Below, in pieces: positions 25,474-35,331 of a stretch of DNA of 64,000 nucleotides (position 1 is the stretch's first letter; the number at the start of each line of letters is the position of its first letter). Origin of the DNA: Paenibacillus mucilaginosus 3016 (lineage in GTDB: Bacteria > Bacillota > Bacilli > Paenibacillales > NBRC-103111); contig NC_016935.1 in the NCBI RefSeq assembly GCF_000250655.1, positions 1,940,001 to 2,004,000 on the forward strand, in the 5' to 3' direction. The translations under genes were made by a program, and so were the position numbers. The notes under the pieces are model-generated. The model was given only the letters and a program-made list of their open reading frames with translations. It was not told the origin of the DNA and did no database searches.

Positions 25474-28086
25474 ATGGCGATTAGAGAGAAACAGGAAGAA
25501 CAGGCAAAGCCGGCGGCGGAACAGGAAGTAGGCCGGCTTGTCGCCAAGGCGATCAAGGCGCAGCAGGCATTCATGCGGCTCGACCAGGCGCAGGTGGACG
25601 CGATCGTGCAGGCGATGGCCCTCGCGGGGCTCGAGCAGCACATGAAGCTCGCGAAGATGGCCGTTGAAGAGACCGGACGCGGCGTCTACGAAGACAAGAT
25701 CACGAAGAACCTGTTTGCGACCGAGTACATCTACCACAGCATCAAGTATGACAAAACGGTGGGCGTCATTGAGGAGAATCCTTACGAGAACTACCGCAAA
25801 GTAGCCGAGCCGGTAGGCGTGATCGCCGGGGTAACGCCGGTCACGAACCCGACCTCCACCACGATGTTCAAATCTCTGATCGCCATGAAGACCCGCAATC
25901 CCATCATCTTCGCATTTCACCCGTCCGCACAGAAATGCAGTGCGGCTGCCGCCCGCGTCGTCGTGGAAGCAGCCGTGAAGGCGGGCGCACCGGAAGGCTG
26001 CATCCAGTGGATCGAGCATCCTTCCGTCGAAGCGACCGGGCTGCTCATGAACCATCCGGATGTGGCGCTGGTCCTGGCTACCGGCGGCTCCTCGATGGTC
26101 AAAGCGGCTTACAGCACAGGGAAGCCGGCGCTCGGCGTAGGCCCCGGCAACGTGCCGTGCTTCATCGAGAAGAGCGCCGATCTCAAGCAGGCCGTCACGG
26201 ACCTGATCCTCTCCAAGACGTTCGACAACGGTATGATCTGCGCCTCCGAGCAGGCGGTCATTATTGAAGAGGATGTCTACGCCGAAGTGCGCCGCCTTAT
26301 GATCGGGTTCGGCTGCTACTTCCTGAACGGCGAAGAGACCGAGGCGGTATCGAAGCTTGTCATCAACAGCGACAAGTGTGCGGTGAACGCCGTGATCGTC
26401 GGCCAGCCGGCCGTGAAGATCGCGCAGATGGCCGGCATCAACGTTCCGGCCGACACGAAGATCCTGGTCGCCGAGCTGCAGGGTGTAGGTCCGGCTTACC
26501 CGCTCTCCGCGGAGAAGCTCAGCCCCGTGCTGGCGTGCTACAAGGTGAAGAACGCCGTCCAGGGAATCCAGCGGGCCGCGGAAGTGACCGCCTTCGGCGG
26601 GATGGGCCACTCCTCCGTGATCCACTCGAAGAATGATGCGGTGATCGCCGACTTTGCCGCTGCGCTGAAGACGGGCCGCGTCATCGTGAATTCGCCGTCC
26701 ACCCACGGGGCGATCGGCGACATCTACAACACGAACCTGCCTTCCCTGACGCTCGGCTGCGGCTCCTACGGCCACAATTCGACGACCTCCAACGTTACGG
26801 CGGTCAACCTGATCAACGTGAAGCGCGTCGCCTACCGCACCGTCAATATGCAGTGGTTCAAGATTCCGCCGAAGGTCTACTTCGAGAAGGGCGCGACCCA
26901 GTACCTGGAGAAAATGCCCGACATCTCGCGCATCCTGATCGTCACCGACCCGATGATGGTGCAGCTCGGATACGTGGAGCGCGTGGAGCATTACCTGCGC
27001 AAGCGCCAGACGCCGGTGGCTGTGGAAGTATTCAGCGACGTCGAGCCGGATCCGTCGGTGGATACGGTCGAGCGCGGCACGGATCTCATGGAACGCTTCC
27101 AGCCGGACTGCATCATCGCCCTCGGCGGCGGCTCCCCGATGGACGCGGCGAAGGCCATGTGGCTCTTCTACGAATATCCGGAGACGAGCTTCCAGTCGCT
27201 GAAGCAGAAATTCATGGATATCCGCAAGCGGGTGTACAAATATCCGCGGCTCGGCCGCAAGGCGAAGTTCGTGGCGATTCCGACGACGTCGGGTACGGGC
27301 TCGGAAGTCACCTCCTTCGCGGTCATCACCGACAAGAAGCAGGGACAGACCAAATACCCGCTGGCCGACTACGAGCTCACGCCGGATGTGGCGATCATCG
27401 ATCCGGACTATGTGTACTCCCTGCCGAAGACGGCGGTCGCTGATACGGGGATGGACGTACTGACCCACGCGATTGAGGCGTACGTCTCGGTGATGGCGAA
27501 CGATTATACGGACGGCCTGGCAATGAAGGCAATCCAGCTCGTGTTCCAGAACCTCGAGAAGTCTTATGCAACGGCGGATCCGGTGGCCCGGGAAAAAATG
27601 CACAACGCCTCGACGATCGCCGGGATGGCTTTTGCCAACGCGTTCCTCGGGATCAACCACTCCCTGGCGCACAAGTGGGGCGGCGAGTTCCACACGGCGC
27701 ACGGCCGCACCAATGCGATCCTGATGCCGCACGTCATCCGCTACAATGCCAGCAAGCCGTCGAAGTTCGCATCCTTCCCGAAATACGACCACTTCGTCGC
27801 CGATGAGCGGTACGCCGAGATCGCCCGCATGCTGGGACTGCCGGCCCGCACGACGGAAGAAGGAGTGAACAGCCTCGTTGATGCGGTCCGGGGGCTCGGC
27901 CAGGCAGTGGGCATTCCGGCTTCGTTCTCGGAGCTGGGCATTGACCCGCAGGTGTTCGAGAGCCGGGTGGAGGAGCTCGCCGACCGCGCCTTCGAAGACC
28001 AGTGCACGACAGCCAATCCGCGGATGCCGCTGGTAAGCGAGCTGGCGGAGGTATACCGCAAGGCGTTCTACGGCCGGTTCGAATAA
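25474..28086 (+). CDS. adhE: Bifunctional acetaldehyde-CoA/alcohol dehydrogenase
   Basis: 870 residues in two fused enzymes. The N-terminal CoA-acylating aldehyde dehydrogenase has the catalytic cysteine in GMICASEQ. The C-terminal iron alcohol dehydrogenase has GGGSPMDAAK for NAD, SGTGSEVT, and iron-binding histidines in NHSLAHKWGGEFHTAHG. It turns acetyl-CoA into ethanol and recycles NAD in fermentation. The start at 25474 has GGAGG upstream; the open frame continues 5' to 25432 but overlaps the predicted transcription start. It pairs functionally with PflB and shares the Fnr control. Confidence 0.97.
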   Translation: MAIREKQEEQAKPAAEQEVGRLVAKAIKAQQAFMRLDQAQVDAIVQAMALAGLEQHMKLAKMAVEETGRGVYEDKITKNLFATEYIYHSIKYDKTVGVIEENPYENYRKVAEPVGVIAGVTPVTNPTSTTMFKSLIAMKTRNPIIFAFHPSAQKCSAAAARVVVEAAVKAGAPEGCIQWIEHPSVEATGLLMNHPDVALVLATGGSSMVKAAYSTGKPALGVGPGNVPCFIEKSADLKQAVTDLILSKTFDNGMICASEQAVIIEEDVYAEVRRLMIGFGCYFLNGEETEAVSKLVINSDKCAVNAVIVGQPAVKIAQMAGINVPADTKILVAELQGVGPAYPLSAEKLSPVLACYKVKNAVQGIQRAAEVTAFGGMGHSSVIHSKNDAVIADFAAALKTGRVIVNSPSTHGAIGDIYNTNLPSLTLGCGSYGHNSTTSNVTAVNLINVKRVAYRTVNMQWFKIPPKVYFEKGATQYLEKMPDISRILIVTDPMMVQLGYVERVEHYLRKRQTPVAVEVFSDVEPDPSVDTVERGTDLMERFQPDCIIALGGGSPMDAAKAMWLFYEYPETSFQSLKQKFMDIRKRVYKYPRLGRKAKFVAIPTTSGTGSEVTSFAVITDKKQGQTKYPLADYELTPDVAIIDPDYVYSLPKTAVADTGMDVLTHAIEAYVSVMANDYTDGLAMKAIQLVFQNLEKSYATADPVAREKMHNASTIAGMAFANAFLGINHSLAHKWGGEFHTAHGRTNAILMPHVIRYNASKPSKFASFPKYDHFVADERYAEIARMLGLPARTTEEGVNSLVDAVRGLGQAVGIPASFSELGIDPQVFESRVEELADRAFEDQCTTANPRMPLVSELAEVYRKAFYGRFE

Positions 28087-28423
28087 ACAGCATAAGCCAT
28101 ATAGAGTCAGCTTAGTTAGAGATCTCCAAGAGATGGAAAATCACGGCAATCATTCCAAAGCCAGCAGCACAAGGAAGTAGACAGGCGGGGCTGCTATCGG
28201 GCAAAGATGAAAGTCGGCCCGGGCAGTCCCGCTTTCTTTATACAACACGATACATCCCGCCAAGGCGGCAAGCAGCACCCTTACCATGAACATTCCACAG
28301 GGCCTTGTCCTGTGTCCAGCTTATAGAAGGGGATTCCAATCCCCTGGCATCCGTGTAATTGTACCAATCCAGGCCGGCTGGCCTGGCAATCCCATCAAGG
28401 CAAGCCGGAGGAGGCAGCATTCC

Positions 28424-30865
28424 ATGAACGCTACAACTACACGTCAACGTCTGGTCGTCATCGGCAACGGTATGGCCGGCATCAACACCGTCGAGCAGAT
28501 CCTGAAGCTGGATCCGCAGCGCTATGAGATTACGGTTTTCGGCAGCGAGCCGTACCCGAACTATAACCGGATTCAACTGTCGTATGTCCTGGAGAAAAGC
28601 AAATCGATCGACGAAATCATCCTGAACTCCTGGGAATGGTACCGTGAGAACGGCATTGACCTGCGGACCGGCACAACGGTAACGAGAATCGATACCGACA
28701 GCCGCACCGTCCATACGGAGGACGGCACCGTGGTTCCGTACGACAAGGTCATCGTCGCTACGGGCTCCAAGCCGCTGATGCTGCCGATCCCGGGCGCAGA
28801 CAAGGAAGGCATCGTCGGCTTCCGCGACATCGCCGACTGTGAGACGATGCTCCATGCGGCGAAGCTGTACCGCAAGGCTGCGGTCATCGGCGGCGGACTG
28901 CTCGGTCTGGAGGCGGCCAAGGGCCTCCTGAAGCTCGGCATGGACGTGACCGTCGTCCACCTGGTCGAGGAGCTCATGGAGCGCCAGCTCGACCGGACGG
29001 CCTCGCTCATGCTTCAGGCGGAGCTCGAGAGCCAGGGGCTGAAGTTCGCCACCGGCCGGCAGACCGCCGAGTTCCTGGGCGGTCAGCGGGTGACGGGCCT
29101 GCGCTTCAGCGACGGCACGACGCTCGAAGCCGAGTTCGTGGTCATGGCGGCGGGCATCCGGCCGAACACGGAGGTGGGCCGGGCGAGCGGCCTGACCGTG
29201 AACCGCGGCATCGTGGTGGACGACTACATGCGCTCTTCCGCGCCGGACGTGTATGCAGTGGGCGAATGCGGCGAGCACCGCGGCGTCTGTTACGGACTGG
29301 TCGCTCCGCTCTTCGAGCAGGGGGCCGTGCTGGCGAAGCATCTGTGCGGTGTCGAGACGAAGCCGTATGAGGGCTCGGTTGTCTCGACCCAGCTCAAGAT
29401 CTCGGGCGTCGACGTGTTCTCGGCGGGCGAGTTCATGGATGCGCCGGACCTGAATGTCGTCCGGATGCACGACGAATGGCACCGCATCTACAAGAAGGTG
29501 CTGCTGCGCGGCGGCCGGATCGTCGGCGGCGTACTCGTGGGCGATGGCAAGCAGGCGGCGCGGCTCCAGCAGTGGATCCGTACCGGCACGGTCATGACCG
29601 AAGAGATCCATGCGGCGATCATGGGCACGGCCGCGGCAGAGGCCGGTAACAGTGCGGCGGATCTGCCGGATGAAGAGATCGTCTGCGGCTGCAACGGCGT
29701 GACGAAGAAGCACATCGTCGATGCCATCCGCGATAATGGGCTCACGACAGTGGACGAGATCAAGGCGTGCACCGGGGCTTCGCGCTCGTGCGGAGGCTGC
29801 CGGCCGGTGGTCGAGCAGATTCTCCAGTTTACGCTCGGCGACAAATACGATTCGGCAGCCGCCAAGAAGGAAGGCATCTGCGGCTGCACGAAGCTGACCC
29901 GAGATGAAGTCGTGGCCGGCATCCAAGAGAAAGGCCTTCTCACTTCGAAGGAAGTCATGCACGTGCTCGGCTGGGACAATCCGGAGGGCTGCTCGAAGTG
30001 CCGCCCGGCGCTGAACTATTACCTCGGCATGATCTGGCCGGCGGAGCACCAGGACGAGAAGGATTCCCGCTTCGTCAACGAGCGGATGCATGCGAACATC
30101 CAGAAGGACGGCACCTTCGGCGTCGTTCCCCGGATGTACGGCGGTGTGACGACGCCGGAGGACCTGCGGCTTATCGCCGATGTGGCCGTGAAGTACAACG
30201 TGAAGCTGGTCAAGGTGACCGGCGGGCAGCGGCTGGACCTGCTTGGCGTAAGCAAGGAAGACCTGCCGAAGATCTGGGAGGACCTCGGCATGCCGTCGGG
30301 CTACGCTTATGCCAAGGCGCTTCGCACCGTCAAGACGTGCGTCGGCAGCCAGTTCTGCCGATTCGGCACCAAGGATTCGATGGGCATGGGCATCCTGCTC
30401 GAGAAGAAATTCGAGCGCCTCGACATGCCGGCGAAGTTCAAGCTGGCCGTCAACGGCTGCCCGCGCAACTGTGCCGAATCGTCGACGAAGGACATCGGGA
30501 TCGTCGGCAATGAGGGAGCCTGGGAGATCTATGTGGGCGGCAACGGCGGGATCAAGTCGCGCCTGGCGGATCTGCTCTGCAAGGTGAAGACGGATGAGGA
30601 GCTGGTCGAGATTGTCGCCGCCTTCATGCAGCACTACCGCGAGACGGGCAAATACCTGGAGCGGACCTCGGACTGGATCGAGCGGGTCGGCCTGGCGTCG
30701 GTCACTGCTGCGGTGGTGGAAGATACGGAGAACCGCAAAGCGCTGGCGGCCCGGATGGAGACCGCACTGAGCCAGGTGAAGGAGCCTTGGAAAGAAGTGC
30801 TCGACAACCCGGTGCTCCGCCAGCGGCTCTACAGCGAGATTCAGGTTCCCGTTGGAACCAAGTAA
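28424..30865 (+). CDS. nirB: NADH-dependent nitrite reductase, large subunit
   Basis: 813 residues. The order is FAD/NAD-binding domains (residues ~5-320), two BFD-like [2Fe-2S] regions (CGCNGVTKK ... CGGC and CGCTKLTRD ... CSKC), and the sirohaem/[4Fe-4S] domain with CVGSQFC and NGCPRNC. It reduces nitrite to ammonium with NADH in the cytoplasm. GGAGGAGG is well placed for the ATG at 28424. nirD follows at 27 bp. No good Fnr site is seen in the 337 bp upstream (28087-28423), which also hold no gene. Confidence 0.97.
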   Translation: MNATTTRQRLVVIGNGMAGINTVEQILKLDPQRYEITVFGSEPYPNYNRIQLSYVLEKSKSIDEIILNSWEWYRENGIDLRTGTTVTRIDTDSRTVHTEDGTVVPYDKVIVATGSKPLMLPIPGADKEGIVGFRDIADCETMLHAAKLYRKAAVIGGGLLGLEAAKGLLKLGMDVTVVHLVEELMERQLDRTASLMLQAELESQGLKFATGRQTAEFLGGQRVTGLRFSDGTTLEAEFVVMAAGIRPNTEVGRASGLTVNRGIVVDDYMRSSAPDVYAVGECGEHRGVCYGLVAPLFEQGAVLAKHLCGVETKPYEGSVVSTQLKISGVDVFSAGEFMDAPDLNVVRMHDEWHRIYKKVLLRGGRIVGGVLVGDGKQAARLQQWIRTGTVMTEEIHAAIMGTAAAEAGNSAADLPDEEIVCGCNGVTKKHIVDAIRDNGLTTVDEIKACTGASRSCGGCRPVVEQILQFTLGDKYDSAAAKKEGICGCTKLTRDEVVAGIQEKGLLTSKEVMHVLGWDNPEGCSKCRPALNYYLGMIWPAEHQDEKDSRFVNERMHANIQKDGTFGVVPRMYGGVTTPEDLRLIADVAVKYNVKLVKVTGGQRLDLLGVSKEDLPKIWEDLGMPSGYAYAKALRTVKTCVGSQFCRFGTKDSMGMGILLEKKFERLDMPAKFKLAVNGCPRNCAESSTKDIGIVGNEGAWEIYVGGNGGIKSRLADLLCKVKTDEELVEIVAAFMQHYRETGKYLERTSDWIERVGLASVTAAVVEDTENRKALAARMETALSQVKEPWKEVLDNPVLRQRLYSEIQVPVGTK

Positions 30866-30892
30866 GCACCCGTGAGAGAGGAGAGAGGCCGT

Positions 30893-31225
30893 ATGGATAC
30901 AAAAGAGGTCACGTATGTTGGCGTTGGAAGAGTGGGAGATTTCGAGGAGCGGATCGGCAGGGTCGTACGGATCGGCGGAGTAGAGCTCGCCGTCTTCCGG
31001 ACGACGGGAGGCGAGTTCTTCGCTCTCGAGAACCGCAGCCCGGGGCCGCGCGGCGGCACGCTGGCCGACGGAATCGTGTCGGGCGTCGTCCTGTTCGATC
31101 CGATCTGCGACTGGCGGATCGGACTGAGAGACGGAGCCGTGCTGGCTCCGGATACCGGACAGGTGAGGGCTTACCCGGTACGGGTGCAGGATGGCGAAGT
31201 GCAGATCGGTTATTCCGCTTCGTAA
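30893..31225 (+). CDS. nirD: Nitrite reductase small subunit
   Basis: 110 residues with a Rieske-like beta fold but none of the CxH/CxxH iron ligands, as is normal for NirD. A start 21 bases upstream is open in frame, but the GAGAGGAG site fits the ATG at 30893. It lies directly after nirB and completes the NirBD enzyme that turns nitrite into ammonium. Confidence 0.93.
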   Translation: MDTKEVTYVGVGRVGDFEERIGRVVRIGGVELAVFRTTGGEFFALENRSPGPRGGTLADGIVSGVVLFDPICDWRIGLRDGAVLAPDTGQVRAYPVRVQDGEVQIGYSAS

Positions 31226-31255
31226 GACTCGTGAATCCGGAACGCTGGAGACACA

Positions 31256-31271
31256 AGTGAAGCAGATCACG
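31256..31271 (+). promoter_or_regulatory. Fnr-type site upstream of mobA-like gene
   Basis: AGTGA-AGCAGA-TCACG, two mismatches at the outermost bases. TTTAAT (31294-31299) as -10 would put the site at about -42. Confidence 0.6.
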
Positions 31272-31348
31272 GAACTCGGGGTTTCGGACGTGTTTTAATA
31301 GAATGAGGAAGACCAAGAACATGAGGAAAGGGAAAGGGGAGATTTGTG

Positions 31349-31966
31349 ATGCTAACGGGACTGATCCTGGCAGGCGGCGAGAGCAAACGGATGAACGGTG
31401 CGAACAAGAGCATGCTGAAGTTTGAATACGAGACGCTCCTGCAGCGGCAGGTCCGCCTGATGAGGACGGTCTGCAGCGAGCTTATGATTGTCACGAACGA
31501 TCCGAAGTCTTATCTGCGGCAGGTGGACGAATCGGTGCGGATCATCACCGACTATATTCCGGGGAAAGGGCCGCTCAGCGGCCTGCATGCCGGCCTGACG
31601 CTGGCCAGGGGAGAGCAGGTGTGGGCGGTCGGATGCGGCATGCCCTTCCTCTCCCCCAAGGCGGCGCAGCTCCTCCTGGAGCAGAAGAACAGAGGCTTCG
31701 ACGCCGCCTTTCCGCGGGTGGAGAATATGATCTACCCGCTGCACGGCATCTATGACCGCTCCTGCGGAAAGCGGATCGGAGAGCTGCTGCAGAGCGGGGA
31801 GGGCCGGCCGGATGCGCTGCACCGGGTGCTGAATGCGGCGCTGGTAGAGGAAGAGGTGTTCACCGGACAGGGCATATCCGCCTCCTTCGTGTTCGAGATC
31901 AAGACGGAAGAGGACTACTTCACGGCCGCCGAGATTCTCGAAGGCCGGTCGGCGGTATCGGGCTGA
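31349..31966 (+). CDS. mobA: Molybdenum cofactor guanylyltransferase-like protein
   Basis: 205 residues with the nucleotidyltransferase opening LILAGGESKRMNG..K and GPLSGLHAGL, as in MobA, which attaches GMP to molybdopterin to make the MGD cofactor needed by the nitrate reductase here. Two oddities are seen. One residue is added in the RMNGANK loop. The metal-binding aspartate of the CDxP motif is replaced by glycine (Gly97 in GCGMPF; a single GAC-to-GGC change would explain it). Activity may therefore be altered. A GTG three bases upstream is an alternative start. An Fnr-type site is upstream. Confidence 0.8.
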   Translation: MLTGLILAGGESKRMNGANKSMLKFEYETLLQRQVRLMRTVCSELMIVTNDPKSYLRQVDESVRIITDYIPGKGPLSGLHAGLTLARGEQVWAVGCGMPFLSPKAAQLLLEQKNRGFDAAFPRVENMIYPLHGIYDRSCGKRIGELLQSGEGRPDALHRVLNAALVEEEVFTGQGISASFVFEIKTEEDYFTAAEILEGRSAVSG

Positions 31967-32141
31967 TCGTTCTTCTTGGGCAGACGGCTGCAGGGGCGAA
32001 GTGCACGTGGGAACCGCCTGGCTTGCGGGATGAGGGGGGGCCGGTTGGGGGAATCTAGAGGTACGAGGCAGGATCAGGCGGTGAAGCCGGACGGTGATCC
32101 TGCAGGTACGGACACTCTGGAGAAGAAGGAGCTGCAGCATA

Positions 32142-32900
32142 GTGAGCCATGCAACCCGCATTACCCCTGATGTCATGGAGCATCTTCAGGACAAAATTCA
32201 GCTGATTGAGCGGCCCGAGGGCGCCATCTACCTGGTAGGGCCGATCCGGCTGCCGGTCAGCCTGTATGACGAGACGGTCGTGTTTCAGTGGTACTGCTGG
32301 CTGAACTGCAAGGAAGTCGAGAGCGACATGGAGCGCATTGTCGACAAGCTGTCTTCGATCAATCTCGCCGAATTCCAGCAGTCGAGCGTGCTCGTACACG
32401 GCGATTTCAAGAATGCCGATGAAGCGCTGATCCGGCTTCACTCCATCTGCCATACCGGTGATATCTTCGGCAGCAAACGGTGCGACTGCGGCTTTCAGCT
32501 GAAGCGGTCCATGAAAATGATCGCGGATCACGGCACCGGAGCCCTTTTTTACCTCGCGAATCACGAAGGAAGAGGGATCGGGCTGTTCAGCAAAGCGCTG
32601 GCGTATCTGCTCCAGGAGAACGGCTACGATACGGTGGATGCGAATCTGAAGCTCGGGTTCGTGGACGACGCCCGCAATTACGGTGACGCCGTCGCGGTGC
32701 TGAACCGGCTCCGCAGCAAGCCGGTGACGCTGATCACGAACAATCCGAAGAAGGTCGATGCCCTCAAGTCCTCCGGTCTTGATGTAGCCGGACGCGTGGA
32801 GCTGTGGGGAGATCTTTCCCCCTTCAACGAGAATTATCTCAAAACGAAGGTGGAGCGCTCCGGTCATATGGGCCAGGGCTGCTGCAACGATGACAACTAA
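32142..32900 (+). CDS. ribA: GTP cyclohydrolase II
   Basis: 252 residues from a GTG start with AAGGAG ten bases upstream. The GCHII core has the zinc ligands Cys103, Cys114, Cys116 (CHTGDIFGSKRCDC) and the HEGRGIGL motif. It opens GTP in the first step of flavin synthesis. The stand-alone form here lacks the DHBP-synthase half found in Bacillus RibBA and has ~80 extra N-terminal residues. It may be a second copy or serve another GTP-derived product. The gap to mobA is 175 bp. Confidence 0.88.
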   Translation: MSHATRITPDVMEHLQDKIQLIERPEGAIYLVGPIRLPVSLYDETVVFQWYCWLNCKEVESDMERIVDKLSSINLAEFQQSSVLVHGDFKNADEALIRLHSICHTGDIFGSKRCDCGFQLKRSMKMIADHGTGALFYLANHEGRGIGLFSKALAYLLQENGYDTVDANLKLGFVDDARNYGDAVAVLNRLRSKPVTLITNNPKKVDALKSSGLDVAGRVELWGDLSPFNENYLKTKVERSGHMGQGCCNDDN

Positions 32901-32945
32901 GCTTGGACGGCCGCCTGGCTTCAGGGATTTCGGCCGGCTTGACTG

Positions 32946-32972
32946 CCCCGCAGGATTCTGCCGGGGTTTTTC
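32946..32972 (+). terminator. Terminator of the GTP cyclohydrolase gene
   Basis: CCCCGCAG/CTGCCGGGG stem with one bulge and a following TTTTTC. Confidence 0.75.
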
Positions 32973-33111
32973 TTATGCAGGGCGGCTGCTTGGAAATGGA
33001 AGCGAAAGTGTAGTCCGAACCCCGTATCCAGCGGCCCGCAACAGTGCTATAATCGGGGGATAACAGATCCCGTGACACCAAGACGAGTCAGCAGAGGAAA
33101 GGGACAGCCCG

Positions 33112-34440
33112 ATGAAGAACCCAGTGGAACAGATGCTAAGGCATGCCCCGTACGAAGGGGAACATATACAGGTCCTGCTCGACCTCATTCAGGAATTTAT
33201 CGTATTGAAGGACGGCGAGGGGCGGTGGCTGGTCTCAAACCAGACGGTGCTCGATGCCTATGAATTGAACGGGATCGATTACCGCGGCAGGACCGACCAA
33301 GAGCTCGCGGAGCTTGCTCCTCCCCAGTTCAAAGCTGCGTTTGAGTTTAACATCACAACCGACGAACAGGCATGGCAGAAGGGAGCTCCGCTGCAGATCG
33401 AGAAGTCTTTCGCCATCGCGGACGGCAGCATGCAGACGTGGGAGGTCATCAAGACCCCGATGTTCGACGGGGAAGGAAGCCGCCACCGGCTGGTGATCGT
33501 GAGCCGCAACGTGACGGAGCGCAAGAAGGCGGAGGAAGAGCTCAAGGCCAGTGAGAAGCAGTACCGTCTCATCGCCGAGAATATGAACGATATCATCTCC
33601 ATGCTCAATCCCGATGGCCGCGTGCGGTATTGTTCACCGTCTTTTCGGAACATATTGGACTATACCGTGCTCGAAGGGGTGGATCTCTTCGAGTTCATGC
33701 ATCCCGAGGACAGCCCTGCCGTCCGGAGGAGCTTCGACGAGCTTGTGGCCGGCGCATCGGACGCTGCTTCGGTGCAGTTTCGTTATGCGCATGCCGGAGG
33801 TCATTACATCTGGTTTGAGGCTGCACTTACCTGTGTATGGAGCGATGAGGGGACGGTGGACCATGTCGTATCGGTTGCACGGGTGATTACGGAACGCAAG
33901 GAATATGAGGCGCGGCTGCAGGGGATGGCGTACTATGATGCGCTTACGGGCGTGCACAACCGCCGCTGTTTCATGAAGCGGGTCAAGCTGGAGTTGGAGG
34001 AAAGCGACCGGCATGGAACGAGCCTCGGGATCCTGTATCTCGATGTCGATCACTTCAAACGGATTAACGATTCGTTCGGGCACGAGGCGGGAGATGAACT
34101 TCTCGTGCAGCTGGCTCGGCGGATCGAAGGCCATCTGGCTTCCGCAGGGTTTCTGGCCCGGCTGGGCGGAGATGAATTCGTGGCGGTTCTGCCCGGTCTC
34201 ACGGCTCCGGAACAGGCGGCGGCGATGGCCGAGACCTTGTGCGCATCATTGCAGCAGCCCTGGCCGCTGGAGAGCGCCGGGGAGGTCCGAACATCCTCCT
34301 CCATCGGGGTGGCGCTCTATCCGCAGGACGCCGATGCCGTGCATCTCCTGCTCCGCTGTGCGGACCAGGCACTCTATGCAGCCAAGCGGGAAGGGAGAAG
34401 CCGGGTCCGTTTCTATGACGGAGTGGAGGCGGGTGAGTAA
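33112..34440 (+). CDS. PAS-PAS-GGDEF diguanylate cyclase
   Basis: 442 residues. Two PAS domains (about 22-140 and 148-270) are followed by a GGDEF domain with LGGDEF near residue 358, intact for c-di-GMP synthesis. The inhibitory RxxD site just before GGDEF is absent (HLASAGF instead), so product inhibition may be weak. No membrane segment, so it senses a cytoplasmic signal. GAGGAAAGGGA precedes the ATG. It is monocistronic and ends at a two-way terminator shared with the next gene. Confidence 0.92.
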   Translation: MKNPVEQMLRHAPYEGEHIQVLLDLIQEFIVLKDGEGRWLVSNQTVLDAYELNGIDYRGRTDQELAELAPPQFKAAFEFNITTDEQAWQKGAPLQIEKSFAIADGSMQTWEVIKTPMFDGEGSRHRLVIVSRNVTERKKAEEELKASEKQYRLIAENMNDIISMLNPDGRVRYCSPSFRNILDYTVLEGVDLFEFMHPEDSPAVRRSFDELVAGASDAASVQFRYAHAGGHYIWFEAALTCVWSDEGTVDHVVSVARVITERKEYEARLQGMAYYDALTGVHNRRCFMKRVKLELEESDRHGTSLGILYLDVDHFKRINDSFGHEAGDELLVQLARRIEGHLASAGFLARLGGDEFVAVLPGLTAPEQAAAMAETLCASLQQPWPLESAGEVRTSSSIGVALYPQDADAVHLLLRCADQALYAAKREGRSRVRFYDGVEAGE

Positions 34441-34520
34441 GCGGACCGCGCCCGGTGGCGGTCCCTTCCTCCGCTGGGAGAAGGGGAGCAGGCTGCATTG
34501 CGCGTAACGGGACATACTAA

Positions 34521-34562
34521 AAAGCAGGAGCCCCAGATGAAAAATCATCGGAGCCTCCTGCT
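34521..34562. terminator. Bidirectional terminator between GGDEF and NlpC genes
   Basis: AAGCAGGAG pairs with CTCCTGCTT, with an inner ATGA/TCAT stem. A-run before and T-run after make it work for both convergent genes. Confidence 0.75.
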
Positions 34563-34597
34563 TATTTTGATTGAATGAGTTTATGCTGTTTTCAGGA

Positions 34598-35077
34598 CTA
34601 CAAACGGCGGCCCGTAATATAACGGTCTTCCCAGTAACCCGAAGTCATGGACGTGATGACAACGCCTGCGCTTCTCGTGTTGCTGATGAATTTGCCGTTC
34701 CCCACATAGATGCCCACGTGATCGATTCTTCCCGGTGTGCCTACGCTGAAGAAGACGAGATCGCCCGCTCTCAGCTTCGACTTGCTGATCCAATTGCCTT
34801 CTTTGGCCTGCTCGCGGGAGCTCCAAGGAACGGAAATGCCGTGCTTCTTGAGAATGAACTGCGTAAACGAAGAGCAGTCGAAGATCAGACGGGACGCATC
34901 ACGGGTACCGAATCTATAGTCTACATCTCCGATGTAGGATTTGGCGGTTGTAACGATCCGGCTGCCTGTCGTAGAAGAGATGGCGGCCTCCGTCCGGCTT
35001 GGCATGGCTGTTCCAACGCTGATGGTCGTAACCATGAGAGACAATGCCATCGCAGATGCTTTTAGCAGTTTGTTCAT
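34598..35077 (-). CDS. Secreted NlpC/P60-family peptidase
   Basis: 159 residues with a signal peptide (about 1-31, ending SRTEAA) and one NlpC/P60 domain. The catalytic cysteine is Cys68 in FDCSSFTQ and the histidine His120 in DHVGIYVG. It lacks any cell-wall-binding repeats, so it is a small free endopeptidase that cuts peptidoglycan stem peptides. GGAGGT lies four bases before the ATG at 35077; a second ATG upstream (35089) overlaps this site and is less likely. Confidence 0.9.
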   Translation of the reverse strand: MNKLLKASAMALSLMVTTISVGTAMPSRTEAAISSTTGSRIVTTAKSYIGDVDYRFGTRDASRLIFDCSSFTQFILKKHGISVPWSSREQAKEGNWISKSKLRAGDLVFFSVGTPGRIDHVGIYVGNGKFISNTRSAGVVITSMTSGYWEDRYITGRRL

Positions 35078-35331
35078 GTGTACCTCCATAAGTGTTGTTT
35101 GTCCCGGTTCAGGGGACTGGCCTATACTTTAGCATGACTCCGGGGGAGTGTCCTTAGTGCATCGCTGGAGGATTTACCATGTTTGCTCATACACATCAAC
35201 CCGTCTCCTGCCTGCCACGCCGGTCCCTTGGGGGAATAAAGCCGGAAGGACGGGGAATTCCGCATGTCCGGACCTTCTTTTTTTGTGCAAAAAAAAGAGA
35301 ACAAATATACGCATGGAAACGAAATGTATGG

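Noticed and set aside
28087..28423. Fnr site before nirB
   Set aside because: Only a half-site (ATCACGG near 28140) with at least two mismatches in the other arm.
28238..31270. 1010-residue open frame on the minus strand
   Set aside because: Lies opposite nirBD, has the composition expected of a GC-rich complement, no ribosome site and no recognisable domain.
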